Positions 9,388 to 19,779 of a DNA stretch of 64,000 nucleotides are shown here, one piece after another. The translations under genes and the position numbers were made by a program. Every line of letters begins with the position of its first letter. The first letter of the stretch is position 1. The stretch comes from Neurospora crassa OR74A (taxonomy: Eukaryota > Ascomycota > Sordariomycetes > Sordariales > Sordariaceae). The stretch is from NCBI RefSeq assembly GCF_000182925.2, contig NC_026505.1, forward strand, positions 1,798,001 through 1,862,000. The letters run 5' to 3'. The notes beneath the pieces are model-generated. The model did no database searches, had not been told where the DNA came from, and saw only the letters and a program-made list of their open reading frames with translations.

Positions 9388-11453
9388 TGTCCTGTATCTT
9401 GTGCTGTTTCCGGATCCCAAGGATCTGGAGAGTAATGATGTTGACTTTGAGTGGGCAGTCACACCTTCTTTCTCGTCCAACTTCGGTTAAGGAGAAGAGG
9501 CCGGCTCTTTCAGAGAGTTTTGTCCCAAGCTTATCTAGAGTGGTGTTTGTTGCTGGTGGTGGAGGGTTGTGGTTTGGGGGACTTTTGAGGTCTAGGGGTC
9601 CCGGAGTTGGCGAGAGTGATGACGACGGGGCTTGGCTCCGGTCACCGGCGGGAATTGCAAAACCAGGTCGAAAAGTCTGAAGGTCGGTCTTCGCAGGGGA
9701 AAGAAAAAGACGATAGTCGCGGCAGAAGATGGGGGATCGACTGGTTAGTAGATTGATGAGGTGATGTCGTTATCAAAAAGCAGGCTTGTTCAGGTTACGA
9801 TCGCTACAGCCACCGACCTGCTTGGCAGATTGGTTTATTGGGACCTCGTCTGATGGAGACAACCCTTGGGCAGGGAATTATTGTTGGGTGGTTGGGGGTC
9901 TGTGCTGTTGATCAATCGACAAACGTGGACCGACGGCAATCAGGATTCGGGATGTCGTTGTCTTGATATCAGAAGAAGGAGCGAGGGATAGAAGAAGATT
10001 ATCGGCATCAGTCAGCATCCAGAAAAGGGAGTGTGTTTGGAATCTTGGCCAGTTTCTGCGCACCCAGCGTTGCAATTGGCTCGCGTGCCTCTCTCTCACC
10101 GTCGGCGGTCAGCAAGAGTGGAAGGGCTCAGCGGGCGAACGGGCGTCTTTGAGCGGCGATTCACAGTCCATTGCCCAAAAGTGGACAGCGAATCCACCAA
10201 AGCACTCCTGATGGTCGAGGAATTTGGGTCGTGTAAAACCCCGGGCGTTGGAGAGTCTCATTCGGCTGTGGTTAAGGCTTGCCAATTTTATCCAACTTGT
10301 CCATTTGCAGTGCTTGTCTGTATTCGCGGCTAATAGGCGCCTTCATCTTGGCAAGACCTAGACACACAATAGGAACTGTCTCATTCAACCATGGAAGTCA
10401 ACAGTTGTAGTTCTAGCAGAGTCTAGTCTCACGGCATCCATCATATTGTCACCTTTCTATTGATGTTTCAAACCAGGTCAGTTCTGGAGCAATGCCCATG
10501 TGGAGATGATACCCTAGATTCAAGACTCAGGTCCGAGGGGCACACCACCCACCCCAAAAACAAACCCCTGAGGGGTTGTGAGAGACGCTCTTGGTTGGTG
10601 CCCAAAGATGGGAAAGCGGCGATCGTATTCTGTCTTGGCAGCGATGTCGTTATCACCACGAGTTGAATTGAAGGAGGCTTGTGCAACTGCGACGTCATAC
10701 CAAAAAAAGAAAAAAAAGGGGAAGAAAAATGCAAGCTGCACCACCAAGGCATCTTGCGTGCTGTCAAGACTGCATTGTGCTGGGAAGGCATCTTTCAAAA
10801 CACCATTATCAGCATCGTGAGATTCCAATTGCCGATTACCTCAACCAAGCTCGATCCAAGCTCGAGCCAAGGTCTTGTATTTCGACTCTTGAGAAAGAAC
10901 CCTGACGATGACCAAGCCTCTGTGCCAGGGTCGTAGCTGCTGAATGAGAAGATGGAAGCCCCGGAGTGATGCGGCAGTGCTTCTTGGCTCAGTCGGCACC
11001 CAGCTAGAGGCTCCACGTGTGGACCGTGCCAAGCCTGCCTTTTTCCCTCCAGACGGGGGTCGTAGGGGGTCGGAACATGAAGCGCCCTTCACTACCTTAC
11101 CGTGACAGCATGATCCAGACGCGCCCGTCCCAGCACCTTCACTTGGCTCCCTGTTCACATTCAGCTGGCAGAAGAAGTTGGGCCAATGATCCATCGATTC
11201 AACTTGAAGCTTCAAGGCTGGGAGGTTGATGAACTTGTTGGTTGATTCTACCTTGTCGTCATCTGTTCTTATCCTCTCGTTAACCCCAACCAAACCTTAA
11301 CCCATCTCTCCGTCTCCCTGGCCGGCATTGGATGCTCTCCGAGAACAAGCATCTTGGTTCCCGTCCCCCCCTTCCCCTCCTACAACTTGTATTGTTTGGA
11401 TATTCACCTAGAGCTCTTCAGGCCAGCTTGCTTGGGTGGACACACAGTTCACC
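9388..11453. other. 2.1-kb divergent promoter region
   Basis: The SUR7-like gene leaves leftward and the phosphodiesterase rightward from this stretch, so it must hold both promoters. No TATA box stands out on either side. The final 150 nt before 11454 are CT-rich, consistent with a leader. Open frames inside lack ATG starts or recognisable content. Confidence 0.55.
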
Positions 11454-12830
11454 ATGACTTCCCTTACACGGCGTCTGGGCTGCCTGCTCGGCGTGCTTTC
11501 CGTGGGCACTAGCCTAGTCCATGGCCAGGCCATAACCACAGTCAACGGCGAAGAGGTGACCATGTTGACGGGCACAAAGGCTGAACACACGACCTCATCG
11601 ATACCAACCAATCTATATCAAACTTACACCACACGCATTACGCTTGGGACGACTACAGACACAGCATCATCCATCCTCGCTTCGGTTTCAGAAACAGGAA
11701 ACGCCACCGATACCGCGCTCTCTTCGGAATCGGCTTCCGAGACTTCCAGCGCAACGCTGAGCTACCTGACGGGCACCAACTCGCACTCGACGTCGACCTC
11801 CAACGCGACTGCGTCGAGCACAGAATCTGCGCAGCCTGTACCTACGAACACTCGGCCGTGCAATAACTATCCCGAATTTTGCGACCGCAAGTACAGCAAC
11901 ATCACCGAGGTCGGTTGCCACAACAGTCCCTTTGTCAGGGCGAATTCCGCTGCCGCGAACCAACAGCTCGGCGTCGTCGATCAGCTCAATGATGGCGTCC
12001 GTTTCCTCCAAGCCCAGATTCAGTGGGCCAAAAACGATACAGTGCCGCACTTCTGTCACACCACGTGCGATCTTTTTGATGCCGGTCCCATCACCGAATG
12101 GCTCACCACCGTGAAGGACTGGGTCGTGGCCCACCCCTATGACGTCGTCACCATTTTGCTTGGCAACGGCAACTACTCAACGCCCGACTTCTACGTTCCC
12201 CATATCGAGAAGACGGGCATCCTCCGCTATATCTACACCCCGCCTGTTATTCCCATGACACTCAACGACTGGCCGACCCTGTCACACATGATCCTGACTG
12301 GTCAGCGCGTGGTCATGTTTATGGACTACATGGCCAACCAGACAGCCTATCCGTGGCTTCTGGACGAGTTCACCCAGATGTGGGAGACTCCGTTCGATCC
12401 GGTCGACCGAAACTTCCCGTGTGTCGTCCAGCGACCGCCCGACTTGCCGGCCGACCAGGCCAAGAATAGGCTGTATCTGATGAACCACAATCTGAACGGG
12501 GAGGCTAACCTGCTTGGAAATGTCCTCAGTGTGCCGGACCTGAGTCGGATCAACGAGACGAACAGCGCGGAGGGCTTTGGAAGTTTGGGATTGGCAGCAA
12601 ACAACTGTCGGTCGGATTGGGGCCGCCCGCCCAACGTGCTCAACGTGGATTACTACAATATGGGAGACCCTCCCGGAAGCGTGTTTGAGGCGGCGGCGAG
12701 AGCCAACAATGTGACGTACAACAGGAAGTGCTGTGGCGTGGCGGCCAGCTCGGCTCAGAGAATCGAGGCCATGTTGAAGGTGCCTCTGACTCTGGGTTTG
12801 ATATGGGCTGCTTTCTGGACACTGGTTTAA
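11454..12830 (+). CDS. Secreted, probably GPI-anchored PLC-like phosphodiesterase
   Basis: A single-exon 458-aa protein of the PLC-like phosphodiesterase TIM-barrel superfamily. The start is the ATG in CACCATGACT; an upstream in-frame GTG was rejected. A signal peptide occupies about residues 1-25 (RRLGCLLGVLSVG core, cleavage near HGQA). Residues ~25-140 are Ser/Thr-rich with many N-glycosylation sequons, cell-wall-protein style. The catalytic-domain signature is VGCHNSPFV with H156 as the likely first catalytic His. After it come GVRFLQAQ, a Cys pair around FCHTTC that probably carries the second His, and DVVTILLGN. The C-terminus has a hydrophobic tail (KVPLTLGLIWAAFWTLV) after a small-residue stretch, as in GPI signals. 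Substrate is unknown; roles on GPI or phosphoinositide lipids in the wall or membrane are inference. Confidence 0.85.
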   Translation: MTSLTRRLGCLLGVLSVGTSLVHGQAITTVNGEEVTMLTGTKAEHTTSSIPTNLYQTYTTRITLGTTTDTASSILASVSETGNATDTALSSESASETSSATLSYLTGTNSHSTSTSNATASSTESAQPVPTNTRPCNNYPEFCDRKYSNITEVGCHNSPFVRANSAAANQQLGVVDQLNDGVRFLQAQIQWAKNDTVPHFCHTTCDLFDAGPITEWLTTVKDWVVAHPYDVVTILLGNGNYSTPDFYVPHIEKTGILRYIYTPPVIPMTLNDWPTLSHMILTGQRVVMFMDYMANQTAYPWLLDEFTQMWETPFDPVDRNFPCVVQRPPDLPADQAKNRLYLMNHNLNGEANLLGNVLSVPDLSRINETNSAEGFGSLGLAANNCRSDWGRPPNVLNVDYYNMGDPPGSVFEAAARANNVTYNRKCCGVAASSAQRIEAMLKVPLTLGLIWAAFWTLV

Positions 12831-13470
12831 GAATCACGTTATAACCGACTACATTGGTGGCTGGTTGCCTCTCTGTTTTCGATTCAAATCTGGCTCATAC
12901 CAGATGTGTTTAGCATTCGCATGGCGTTTCGGTTCTGATGAGGGGAGGACGGACAGAAGTCTGGAAATAGATTTAGTTGTTATGAAGATATTGTTGATCA
13001 TACTGTTCCCTCCAGAACTCCTCGTTTCGATATCTCGGTCTCTTTCTGCCGATACCGGTTGACGGTCGACGATTCTAGACCTTCAATCAATCTCATCGAA
13101 GTCGGAATGACGTTTGCGGGGAAACCAACATCACACAAAACCTCAAACTAGAAACAGTGCCAGCCAACCCCTGCCGCGTGCATCCCGTTTCAGTTTAGCG
13201 GCGCATCAGGCGACGTGAGCCGAACCGAGGTACAATGCTTTCTCCACGTCCACGCGACACTTGTGCTTGCACCACTCGGCGTCTGTCAATTGACAATCAT
13301 CAACGTCCCCCGCAACTTGTTCTCTCCACAACTTCGTCCTTGACACTTCTACCCGTCCGTCGTCTACCGCGCTTGTATATACGCGACTTGCCTACTCCTC
13401 ATCCCATCTTTATCACTTTGTTGCCGCAAACCCTCAATCTAATCCCAAGTTCTTACCTTAAACCATCAAG
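12831..13470. other. Spacer and cytochrome b5 promoter
   Basis: 640 nt without a gene. A TATATA box at 13376-13381, 90 nt before the b5 start, is the only clear element. Confidence 0.6.
13376..13381 (+). promoter_or_regulatory. TATA box of the cytochrome b5 gene
   Basis: TATATA lies 90 nt upstream of the ATG at 13471 and about 60 nt upstream of pyrimidine-rich DNA. Assignment is by position. Confidence 0.5.
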
Positions 13471-13930
13471 ATGTCTCAGACCTTCACAAAGAGCCAGGTG
13501 GCCGAGCACAAGGACGATAAGTCCATGTATATCATCATTGACGACGGTGTTTATGATATCACCAGTATGTTTTTCTCTGTTGTTTTTGCCCTCCCGTCCT
13601 CCGGCCTTTCTCATATCTCCTCCCTCTGCACCTCCCTCAACCCCTCCCTTGCTTCCTGTTCCATCCCCCCGGCGCAATCATCTATACCAACACATTCAAC
13701 ACGCAACCCAAATTAAGAAGCCAAGCAATATGACAAGGAAACATTGATGACTAACCTTTATATAAAATATAGACTTCCTCGACGACCACCCCGGCGGCGC
13801 CAAGATCCTCAAGCGCATGGCCGGCAAGGACGCTACCAAGTCCTTCTGGAAGTACCACGGCAAGAGCGTGCTGGAAAAGTACGGCACCAAGCTCAAGGTC
13901 GGCACTCTTGCTGAGGCTGCCAAGTTATAA
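13471..13930 (+). CDS. Cytochrome b5, short soluble form
   Basis: Two exons (13471-13564, 13773-13930) separated by a 208-nt intron with GTATGT donor, a TGACTAAC branch site near 13747-13754 and an ATATAG acceptor. The product is 83 aa: a b5 heme-binding fold beginning MSQTFTKSQVAEH, with DDHPGG (first heme ligand H37) and FWKYHG (second ligand H60). It ends at AAKL with no C-terminal membrane anchor and no fused reductase. Classical microsomal b5 is about 130 aa with a tail anchor, so this belongs to the small soluble group. It presumably shuttles electrons to an unidentified oxidase or desaturase. Confidence 0.9.
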
Positions 13931-15436
13931 GCATGCCTTCTAGGTTTATTTGTTGAGTGACAGTGGGTTGTCAAATGGGAAAGGTGTGTCAAGTGGCGAT
14001 CCCGTGGTGGTAAACGGGGCATGGCTCAGATGGGGGCAGAGTGGAAGGGGACGGGGCCGAGGACGGAATTCCATGGACGAACCGAACCGACCATGATGGG
14101 GGACACAGGAAAGAACAAGAATGTAGCGCGCGACGACACCTGGGATCGACAGTACCGATGAGGGAGGAGTGTGCGAACTACGGACAATCGAAGAAACGAC
14201 CATCACTTACCCTCAACTCAAACCCGCATCCCAACCTCGCCTTACCCCCGCTGAGTTGACTCGATCATTCTGCCCTGGTCGTGGGCTTGTGGCATCTGGT
14301 CGGTCTAGGCGAAAAGGGTTGTGCTAAAGATGATAGATGTTGCTTTGGGCGCGCGCAACTTGTTTTCTTCTTGAGCCGAAACAGGACAACTATGTTGGAT
14401 ACAAGGAATGACGAGCGCGGTCTTGCCTTGCGGTGGTGTGAAGAACATCATCCAGAAATCTGTTGACGAGTGGCTTGGGCGCTGCGCAATCGCATTTATA
14501 TATACCCTAGATCTGTATAGCGAATGGTGATTTTTTTCATTTAAACACACCTGATTATGAATCTGAAAAGGATGGGATGTTGTCTGACGTTGGTTGTTGG
14601 ATGTGTGGTGATGATGATGATGAGGGGGGGGGACCGAGCATATATGTGGTATTCGCATGTGATTATGCTTTTCGGTATTTGGGTGCATGAGGCTGGCGTT
14701 GGCATTGCCGTTTCTGTTGCATATGCTGCAATTGCTCTATCTGCACCCATTGCATATGCGAACATCCACATCTACATCTACATCTTTGTTTCTCTAGATC
14801 TACATCACATTCGCATACAGTCTGTCTGTCAATCGTGCGTACAAGCGCACAGGCATACCGGTTTTAAGCAATTTCGAATGGCCTTCGTACACAACTGAAT
14901 TTGTGATTTTCACTCCATTTTCCTTGTGCTATGGTATTTTCAGTCTTGGGTGGTAACTCTACTCGTTTGATACTTCCTCAAGCGCCTAGGCAGGAGCGTC
15001 CTTCGACTGGCCATAGTCAGGAAAGGAACGGTACAGCGGAGGGAAGTGTCGTATGTGATGCCCGGCCGCCTTTTTCAAGTCACCTGGGTAGTAGCAGACC
15101 ATGAGCTGTGGAAACTGTTCACTATCTTTTGTCTATCCCCGGCCATCTCTCATGTCTATCTCCAGTCCGTGATGATAACACTCCAAGGCCTTGAAGGTGT
15201 GCAGTCCGGCTTTGAAGAATGTATCCTTTCTACCGCCAATGCACATGCGTTGGACGGATCATTTACAACTTTACTTCTTAAATGCAAGATTATGGGAAAT
15301 TGTGAGTGTCTTGATGAAGTCTTCATTCGATAGAGTATCGCGCTGAGGCCCCGGTACCGTTACTTTTCCTACGCAACTAAACTCCCTTTCCTCGCCCCAT
15401 GTTTTGACCGTAAACATAGGTACACAGTAGACAAGT

Positions 15437-15505
15437 CAAGGTGAAGCTCAAGCTCAAGCTCAAACTCAAGCTCAAGCTCGAGTCCCTCCCCCCCCCCCCC
15501 CCCCC
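15437..15505. repeat. AAGCTC hexamer repeat followed by poly(C)18
   Basis: About seven AAGCTC-type hexamers, some degenerate, are followed by CGAGTCCCT and a run of 18 C at 15488-15505. On the other strand this is G18, a potential G-quadruplex former. Confidence 0.85.
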
Positions 15506-15592
15506 TTGATTCAACCCAGGGCATGCTTGCGCAGCTGTCTTTTTCTTGTCCTTCCCGACGTCTTTTCTGAGTCTTGATTTGGGAACCCAACC

Positions 15593-15730
15593 CCGGTAAG
15601 TGTTCCCCGATTAAGTGTTCCCCGATTAAGTGTCCCCCGATTAAGTGTCCCCCGATTAAGTGTCCCCCGGTAAGTGTTCCCCGATAAGTGTCCCCCGGTG
15701 ATGTACCACGGTGAGTGAGTGTTCCCCGGC
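15593..15730. repeat. 15-bp minisatellite (AAGTGTYCCCCGATT)n
   Basis: Four or five well-preserved AAGTGT(T/C)CCCCGATT units are followed by shorter decayed units missing part of the ATT end (AAGTGTTCCCCGATAAGTGT). The 15-bp period preserves frame, which makes long artefactual open frames with repeating GHLIG or RGTLN peptides on the minus strand. Confidence 0.9.
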
Positions 15731-17962
15731 AAATATGCCCAGCGCCGGTGAGTTTCACCTACTGGAACAGTTCGCAAGTGAAACAACCGTTAGGACAACC
15801 GAACTTGGTTGGAGAGCTGGTCTGCCTGCCAGCCTGCCAGGTTCGGCTCAATGTTTTGGAATGCTGTTGATTAGAAACTTTGATCTGAGACTGCCTCCCT
15901 CCCTCCCCCTGCTAGGGAGCTATTCTTGCCTGGCACCAGCCGCACTGTACCGCGCCGCGCCGCGCCGAACTGTGAGGTCAAAGACCCAAAGGCGCGGAGA
16001 TGAGAAGATTAGCGGTTACGCGCGTTTGGAAGTTACTTGGTTGTACTTGTGGATAGCTTGGGAGATGGAAGAGACTGTTCTCGTACAGCTGGTCCGTGGT
16101 TTAGTAACCAACCGCACTGGTGGGCGGATGATAGCAAGCATGGCCCATGGCGTTACAGGCTCGGCGCACGCGGGGAAGATTTTGCGTGACGGTGAGATAC
16201 GAGTGGAACGTATAACAAGAAAGGGCGTACGAGTATATGTAAAGTGTACTGTATCGGCCATTATTCTTCCTTGGAGGAGCTGTAGGTGAGTTATGATCGC
16301 TTGAGCTAGGTTGACGCGATCAGCCGATTTGGAGATGTTGTATATTTAGTGTCCAAGAAAGGATAGAATGAGACAATTTTGATAAAGGTGTGAATGCCGG
16401 GACTGCCTAAATGAGCTATGGCTGTCACCACACTCACAACTGTTTGCTGTCAAACTCCGTAATTCCTGCTTCCGTCAAACCATCCGATGAAGTGAACCAG
16501 GAATAGCTGGAGATGACAATCAGCAAGGTCCGAGTAATTTTGGGTGAAATGTTGATGTACACAGAGCCTAAGAAGCTTGCGATGGATAGCCATACCACTT
16601 GGCACAACAGTCTAAGAGCAACCGGTAGTTCGACGCTTTGCAGACGCCTGACCGGCAAAGATCGAGATCTCGTTTTCTGTCGAATACCTGATCATTTTCC
16701 AGATCTTCGTTGCTTACGTAGAGCCTCAGCACACCGCAGATTGAGAGTGACGTCGGATCTTGAGCGCAAACTGGCACGGCGGCAAGACCGGCTGCTCTGA
16801 CAAGATGGATGATTGTCGGGGCATTATTTGCTTGCCCTGCCAACCTGACAAGGTGCTTGGCCGTCGGTCCCGTCAACACGTGTAGTCCAGGGTTTGATAG
16901 GAAGATCCGGGCAACCTAGACTAGCATGGTGCAGAAATAGATTAACCTCGTTTCGACATCCTTCGAAAATCCTTGGCGTCCATCCCAAGTCGGCGGAAAA
17001 TCCGGGGTAATATAAGGAAAAGGAGGAAAATGAACGGTAGGGTGCCGGAAAGGAGTCCCGATAGCCGAACGAGTCTTAGTATGGGGGTTACAGTCGGTCG
17101 TTGGGCGTAACGGCTGCAGGAGCCCTTCCATGGAGATATCGCACCGCTTCCAGGGGGAAAGGTACCTAAGCTGTGGTTTGATAGCACTGATGAGGTTACC
17201 CTGACACCACTTTATGCGAAGATTCGAGTTCCAGAAGGTTTCTTCAAACGAAATCAGCCACCGGTCAGAACTAAAATAGAGAGGGACATGGTCAAACACC
17301 GGTGACGTTAATGCTCCTGGTGGATAAAGGGAGGATGGCGGTCCTGAGGTTAAGGGTATCCCGACTTTCGTTTCTCCATTAAGCACTCCAACAGCCACTT
17401 GGCTACACGGAAGTACCTGTCCTTCCCGTCCGTTGTCGCAAACATTTGGAGGGTCAAGCAGCGGACGGCAATCCTGGATTGTGGACGGCCATCTTGCCAG
17501 ATGGCAATACGGAATAGTGCCTACTTAGACACTGCGGGACTGGTAGTGACAGCACAGACATCAAAGCATCTAGTATTGCCCTGGAGGTGTGGGAAGGACT
17601 GTTCATAATGTGATCAAGGATGCTCATACAGCGCCGTCCGGGCCAGGAGGAGCGATAGGTGGACGGCGCCGCAACCCCAAATCTCTAATGGAAGACTGGG
17701 TTCCGAAGGCAGCCATCGTGACGTGAGACTGGTCTTTGAAGGACGGATCCAATGGCAGGATAGATGTCTCTTTTTTCTGGTAACTGTGCGACCTTGGATT
17801 CTGGGCGTTGTGAGCCGTGAGAGGGTACAAATGTTAGGTATCAAGGCGGGGAGCTGATGGGAGAGTTCGTTGTGTGCGTCGTTGGGGGGGTGAAGTTGTT
17901 GTTCAGGTTAGAGTTGGCTGCACCTCGCAAGAGTTCAGGCCCGTAAGCCACGGGCTGTATGT

Positions 17963-17974
17963 AGGTACGTACCT
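17963..17974. repeat. Perfect 12-bp palindrome AGGTACGTACCT
   Basis: A perfect inverted repeat in the spacer, one of many TAGGTA/GTACCT-type motifs in the noncoding DNA of this window. Confidence 0.8.
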
Positions 17975-17992
17975 GGCTAACAGCGGGTTAGG

Positions 17993-18004
17993 CCCCCCCC
18001 CCCC
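17993..18004. repeat. Poly(C)12
   Basis: Twelve consecutive C residues 19 nt after the palindrome at 17963. No function is assigned. Confidence 0.9.
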
Positions 18005-18402
18005 TAAAATGATGCACGAAAAGTGGAAACATGGGAGCCCCACGGGGGACCCGGGACCCCCCAACTTGGTTCGGATCAGGTAACAGTCTGGGCCCAACCC
18101 CAACCCCAACCCGCTGCTGTCATGGCCAACTTCTCTTTCGCATCCAGTCGCCCGCCACTTCCCAGTCCACACTTCATCCTGTTTATCTTTCTGGTCATTC
18201 CTGAGCTGCAAATCCACGACTGATCACTCCAGCGATCAACCAATGCCAGCCAGGTCCCGCCGTGCTCCCTCAGCTGGGCTGTGGTGCCAACTGTCCTGTC
18301 CGTTCAGATTGCTGTCTCGTCTTTTTTTGCGCCTTTGCCCTGATGGTCAGAGAGCAAATGTTTCTACCGAAGCTCTGGCGAGTCTGTGCTTGTCTGGGTC
18401 GT

Positions 18403-18426
18403 GCCCCGGGACCGGGACCGGGACCG
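18403..18426. repeat. CCGGGA hexamer repeat, about 3 units
   Basis: CCGGGACCGGGACCGGGACC-type direct repeat. Short and probably neutral. Confidence 0.8.
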
Positions 18427-19140
18427 TGCTGTCAGGATTCAAGATGAATTAGAACCATGATGAGCTCAACCAGGGACGGCCTTGTCGGTCGGTTAGGTGG
18501 ATGTCGACATCCCTTACCCGATGCCGCGTCGTCGCTGCTATCATATATTGTACACTCATGTTACTGCGCCCCAGCACCAGCATTCCTGCCAGCCTGTCAC
18601 TGCCAGGTGAACCCGCCATCGACCGCATCGCCCATCGGTCAAGCACCTGGCATTCACCTTGTGCATGCCACCACCAGGCGATGGATACGATACATGTCGA
18701 AACTTTTCGTGTATATGCTGGTGCCATTCGTGGACATTGTTACGCAGGGAGGAGTGCTTAAAGTGCCCGAAAAGGCCCCTTTCAGTTTGCTTTTTTCTCA
18801 ATGTCCGCTCCCGTGCATGTCTCTTGGACGGTTTGGTTCGTCCATTTTGGCTGTTGAAGAACCTTTCTTATTGTGGCCATTCATGCCGCCCCAGCTAATA
18901 AGACACACCTTTCGATGTGGTGACTTACACGTAGAGGTACCGTACCTTTGAACCTCCCGTCCTTCCCCAGATTTGCTCTCCCCCACACCCCCGGCCCAGC
19001 CCAGTCCCCAGTCCAATCCTCACTGTCCTACCTGACCTGACTGACCGTCCCCATCACTCCTTCCCTCCGTCAAACCTGCCATCTCTTTCTCCAACTGAAC
19101 GGCAAGTTCCACACCTTCGCTGGCCCGGACCCAACTGGAC

Positions 19141-19148
19141 CATAAAAG
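19141..19148 (+). promoter_or_regulatory. TATA-like CATAAAAG
   Basis: This A/T element is followed by a CT-rich region and lies 408 nt before the ATG at 19549. If it is the TATA box, the leader is about 370 nt. A GTAAGC...CACACAG pair at about 19480-19512 resembles an intron but at ~33 nt is shorter than normal Neurospora introns. Confidence 0.35.
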
Positions 19149-19548
19149 AATCTGTTGGTCTCAACTTTCTCCCTTCGAACTTCCCCTCTCTCCTCATTCA
19201 CGGCACCGGCCACTTGAAAAGACCACATCGTTTGCTTGTCGGACTCTCCGTACTACAATCATCATAAAACAAGCCACGAATTCCATCCGACTTGACAATC
19301 TCGAACCAGATTACCACCATCAAACATAGGCATCACCAGACTCGCCTTGACTCTTCGTCTGTCCTCGGCTTGTTCAGCTATTAAAACCCGACTTGGGCTC
19401 CATCACCTCCCCCTTCTCGACACATATCTTCCCAGACACCGTCTACAACTTCAAAGATTTCTGCACAACTTGAGCGAACCGTAAGCTTTGCTCTGACTGC
19501 TTCCCTCACACAGATAACTTGGCTAACTCCGGTCAGATTTCCTTCACA

Positions 19549-19779
19549 ATGACTTCCCAAATTGCTCAGCCTACTCCTATCTCGGCTCCTCGCCCGAATC
19601 TCGGCGTCATGACCTCGCAAGACCTCTTCGCCAGTGTCAACGCTTCCTTCAGCAAGAACAGCCAGCCGTCAACACCAAGTCACACCATCCAAGAGAATGA
19701 CTACTCTGTGCCAGCTCCTCCTCCTCCAAGCCCGGTTAGCTTCCGGGAACACCATTGGCCATCGCCCGTTCGCCGTTAA
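19549..19779 (+). CDS. Small Pro/Ser-rich hypothetical protein
   Basis: A 76-aa frame opened by the ATG in TTCACAATGACTTCC, a strong fungal start context, following a long CT-rich leader with no obvious coding content. It starts MTSQIAQPTPISAPRPN, has MTSQDLFASVNASFSKNS in the middle, a run of four Pro near residue 60 and a basic end (WPSPVRR). No signal peptide, membrane segment or known domain is seen. The clean promoter-like upstream region and start context favour a real short gene; further 3' exons cannot be excluded. Confidence 0.5.
   Translation: MTSQIAQPTPISAPRPNLGVMTSQDLFASVNASFSKNSQPSTPSHTIQENDYSVPAPPPPSPVSFREHHWPSPVRR

Larger units (their letters stand above)
13931..19548. other. 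5.6-kb gene-poor spacer with several simple repeats
   Basis: No supported gene. It contains AAGCTC repeats, an 18-C run and a 15-bp minisatellite (15437-15730), a palindrome (17963-17974), a 12-C run (17993-18004) and a short CCGGGA repeat (18403-18426). The last ~580 nt are very CT-rich with a CATAAAAG box at 19141 and look like the promoter and leader of the small gene at 19549. Longer open frames here (for example 15735-16289 + and 16916-17398 -) lack domain signals and are judged chance. Confidence 0.55.

Noticed and set aside
15369-15786. Minus-strand frames with repeating GHLIG or RGTLN peptides.
   Set aside because: Produced by the 15-bp minisatellite, whose period is a multiple of three.
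18091-18112. CCCAACCCCAACCCC, superficially telomere-like.
   Set aside because: The Neurospora telomere repeat is TTAGGG/CCCTAA; this is a short CCCAAC repeat.
19480-19513. Possible 33-nt intron in the leader of the 76-aa gene.
   Set aside because: Shorter than functional Neurospora introns and lacks a branch-site sequence.
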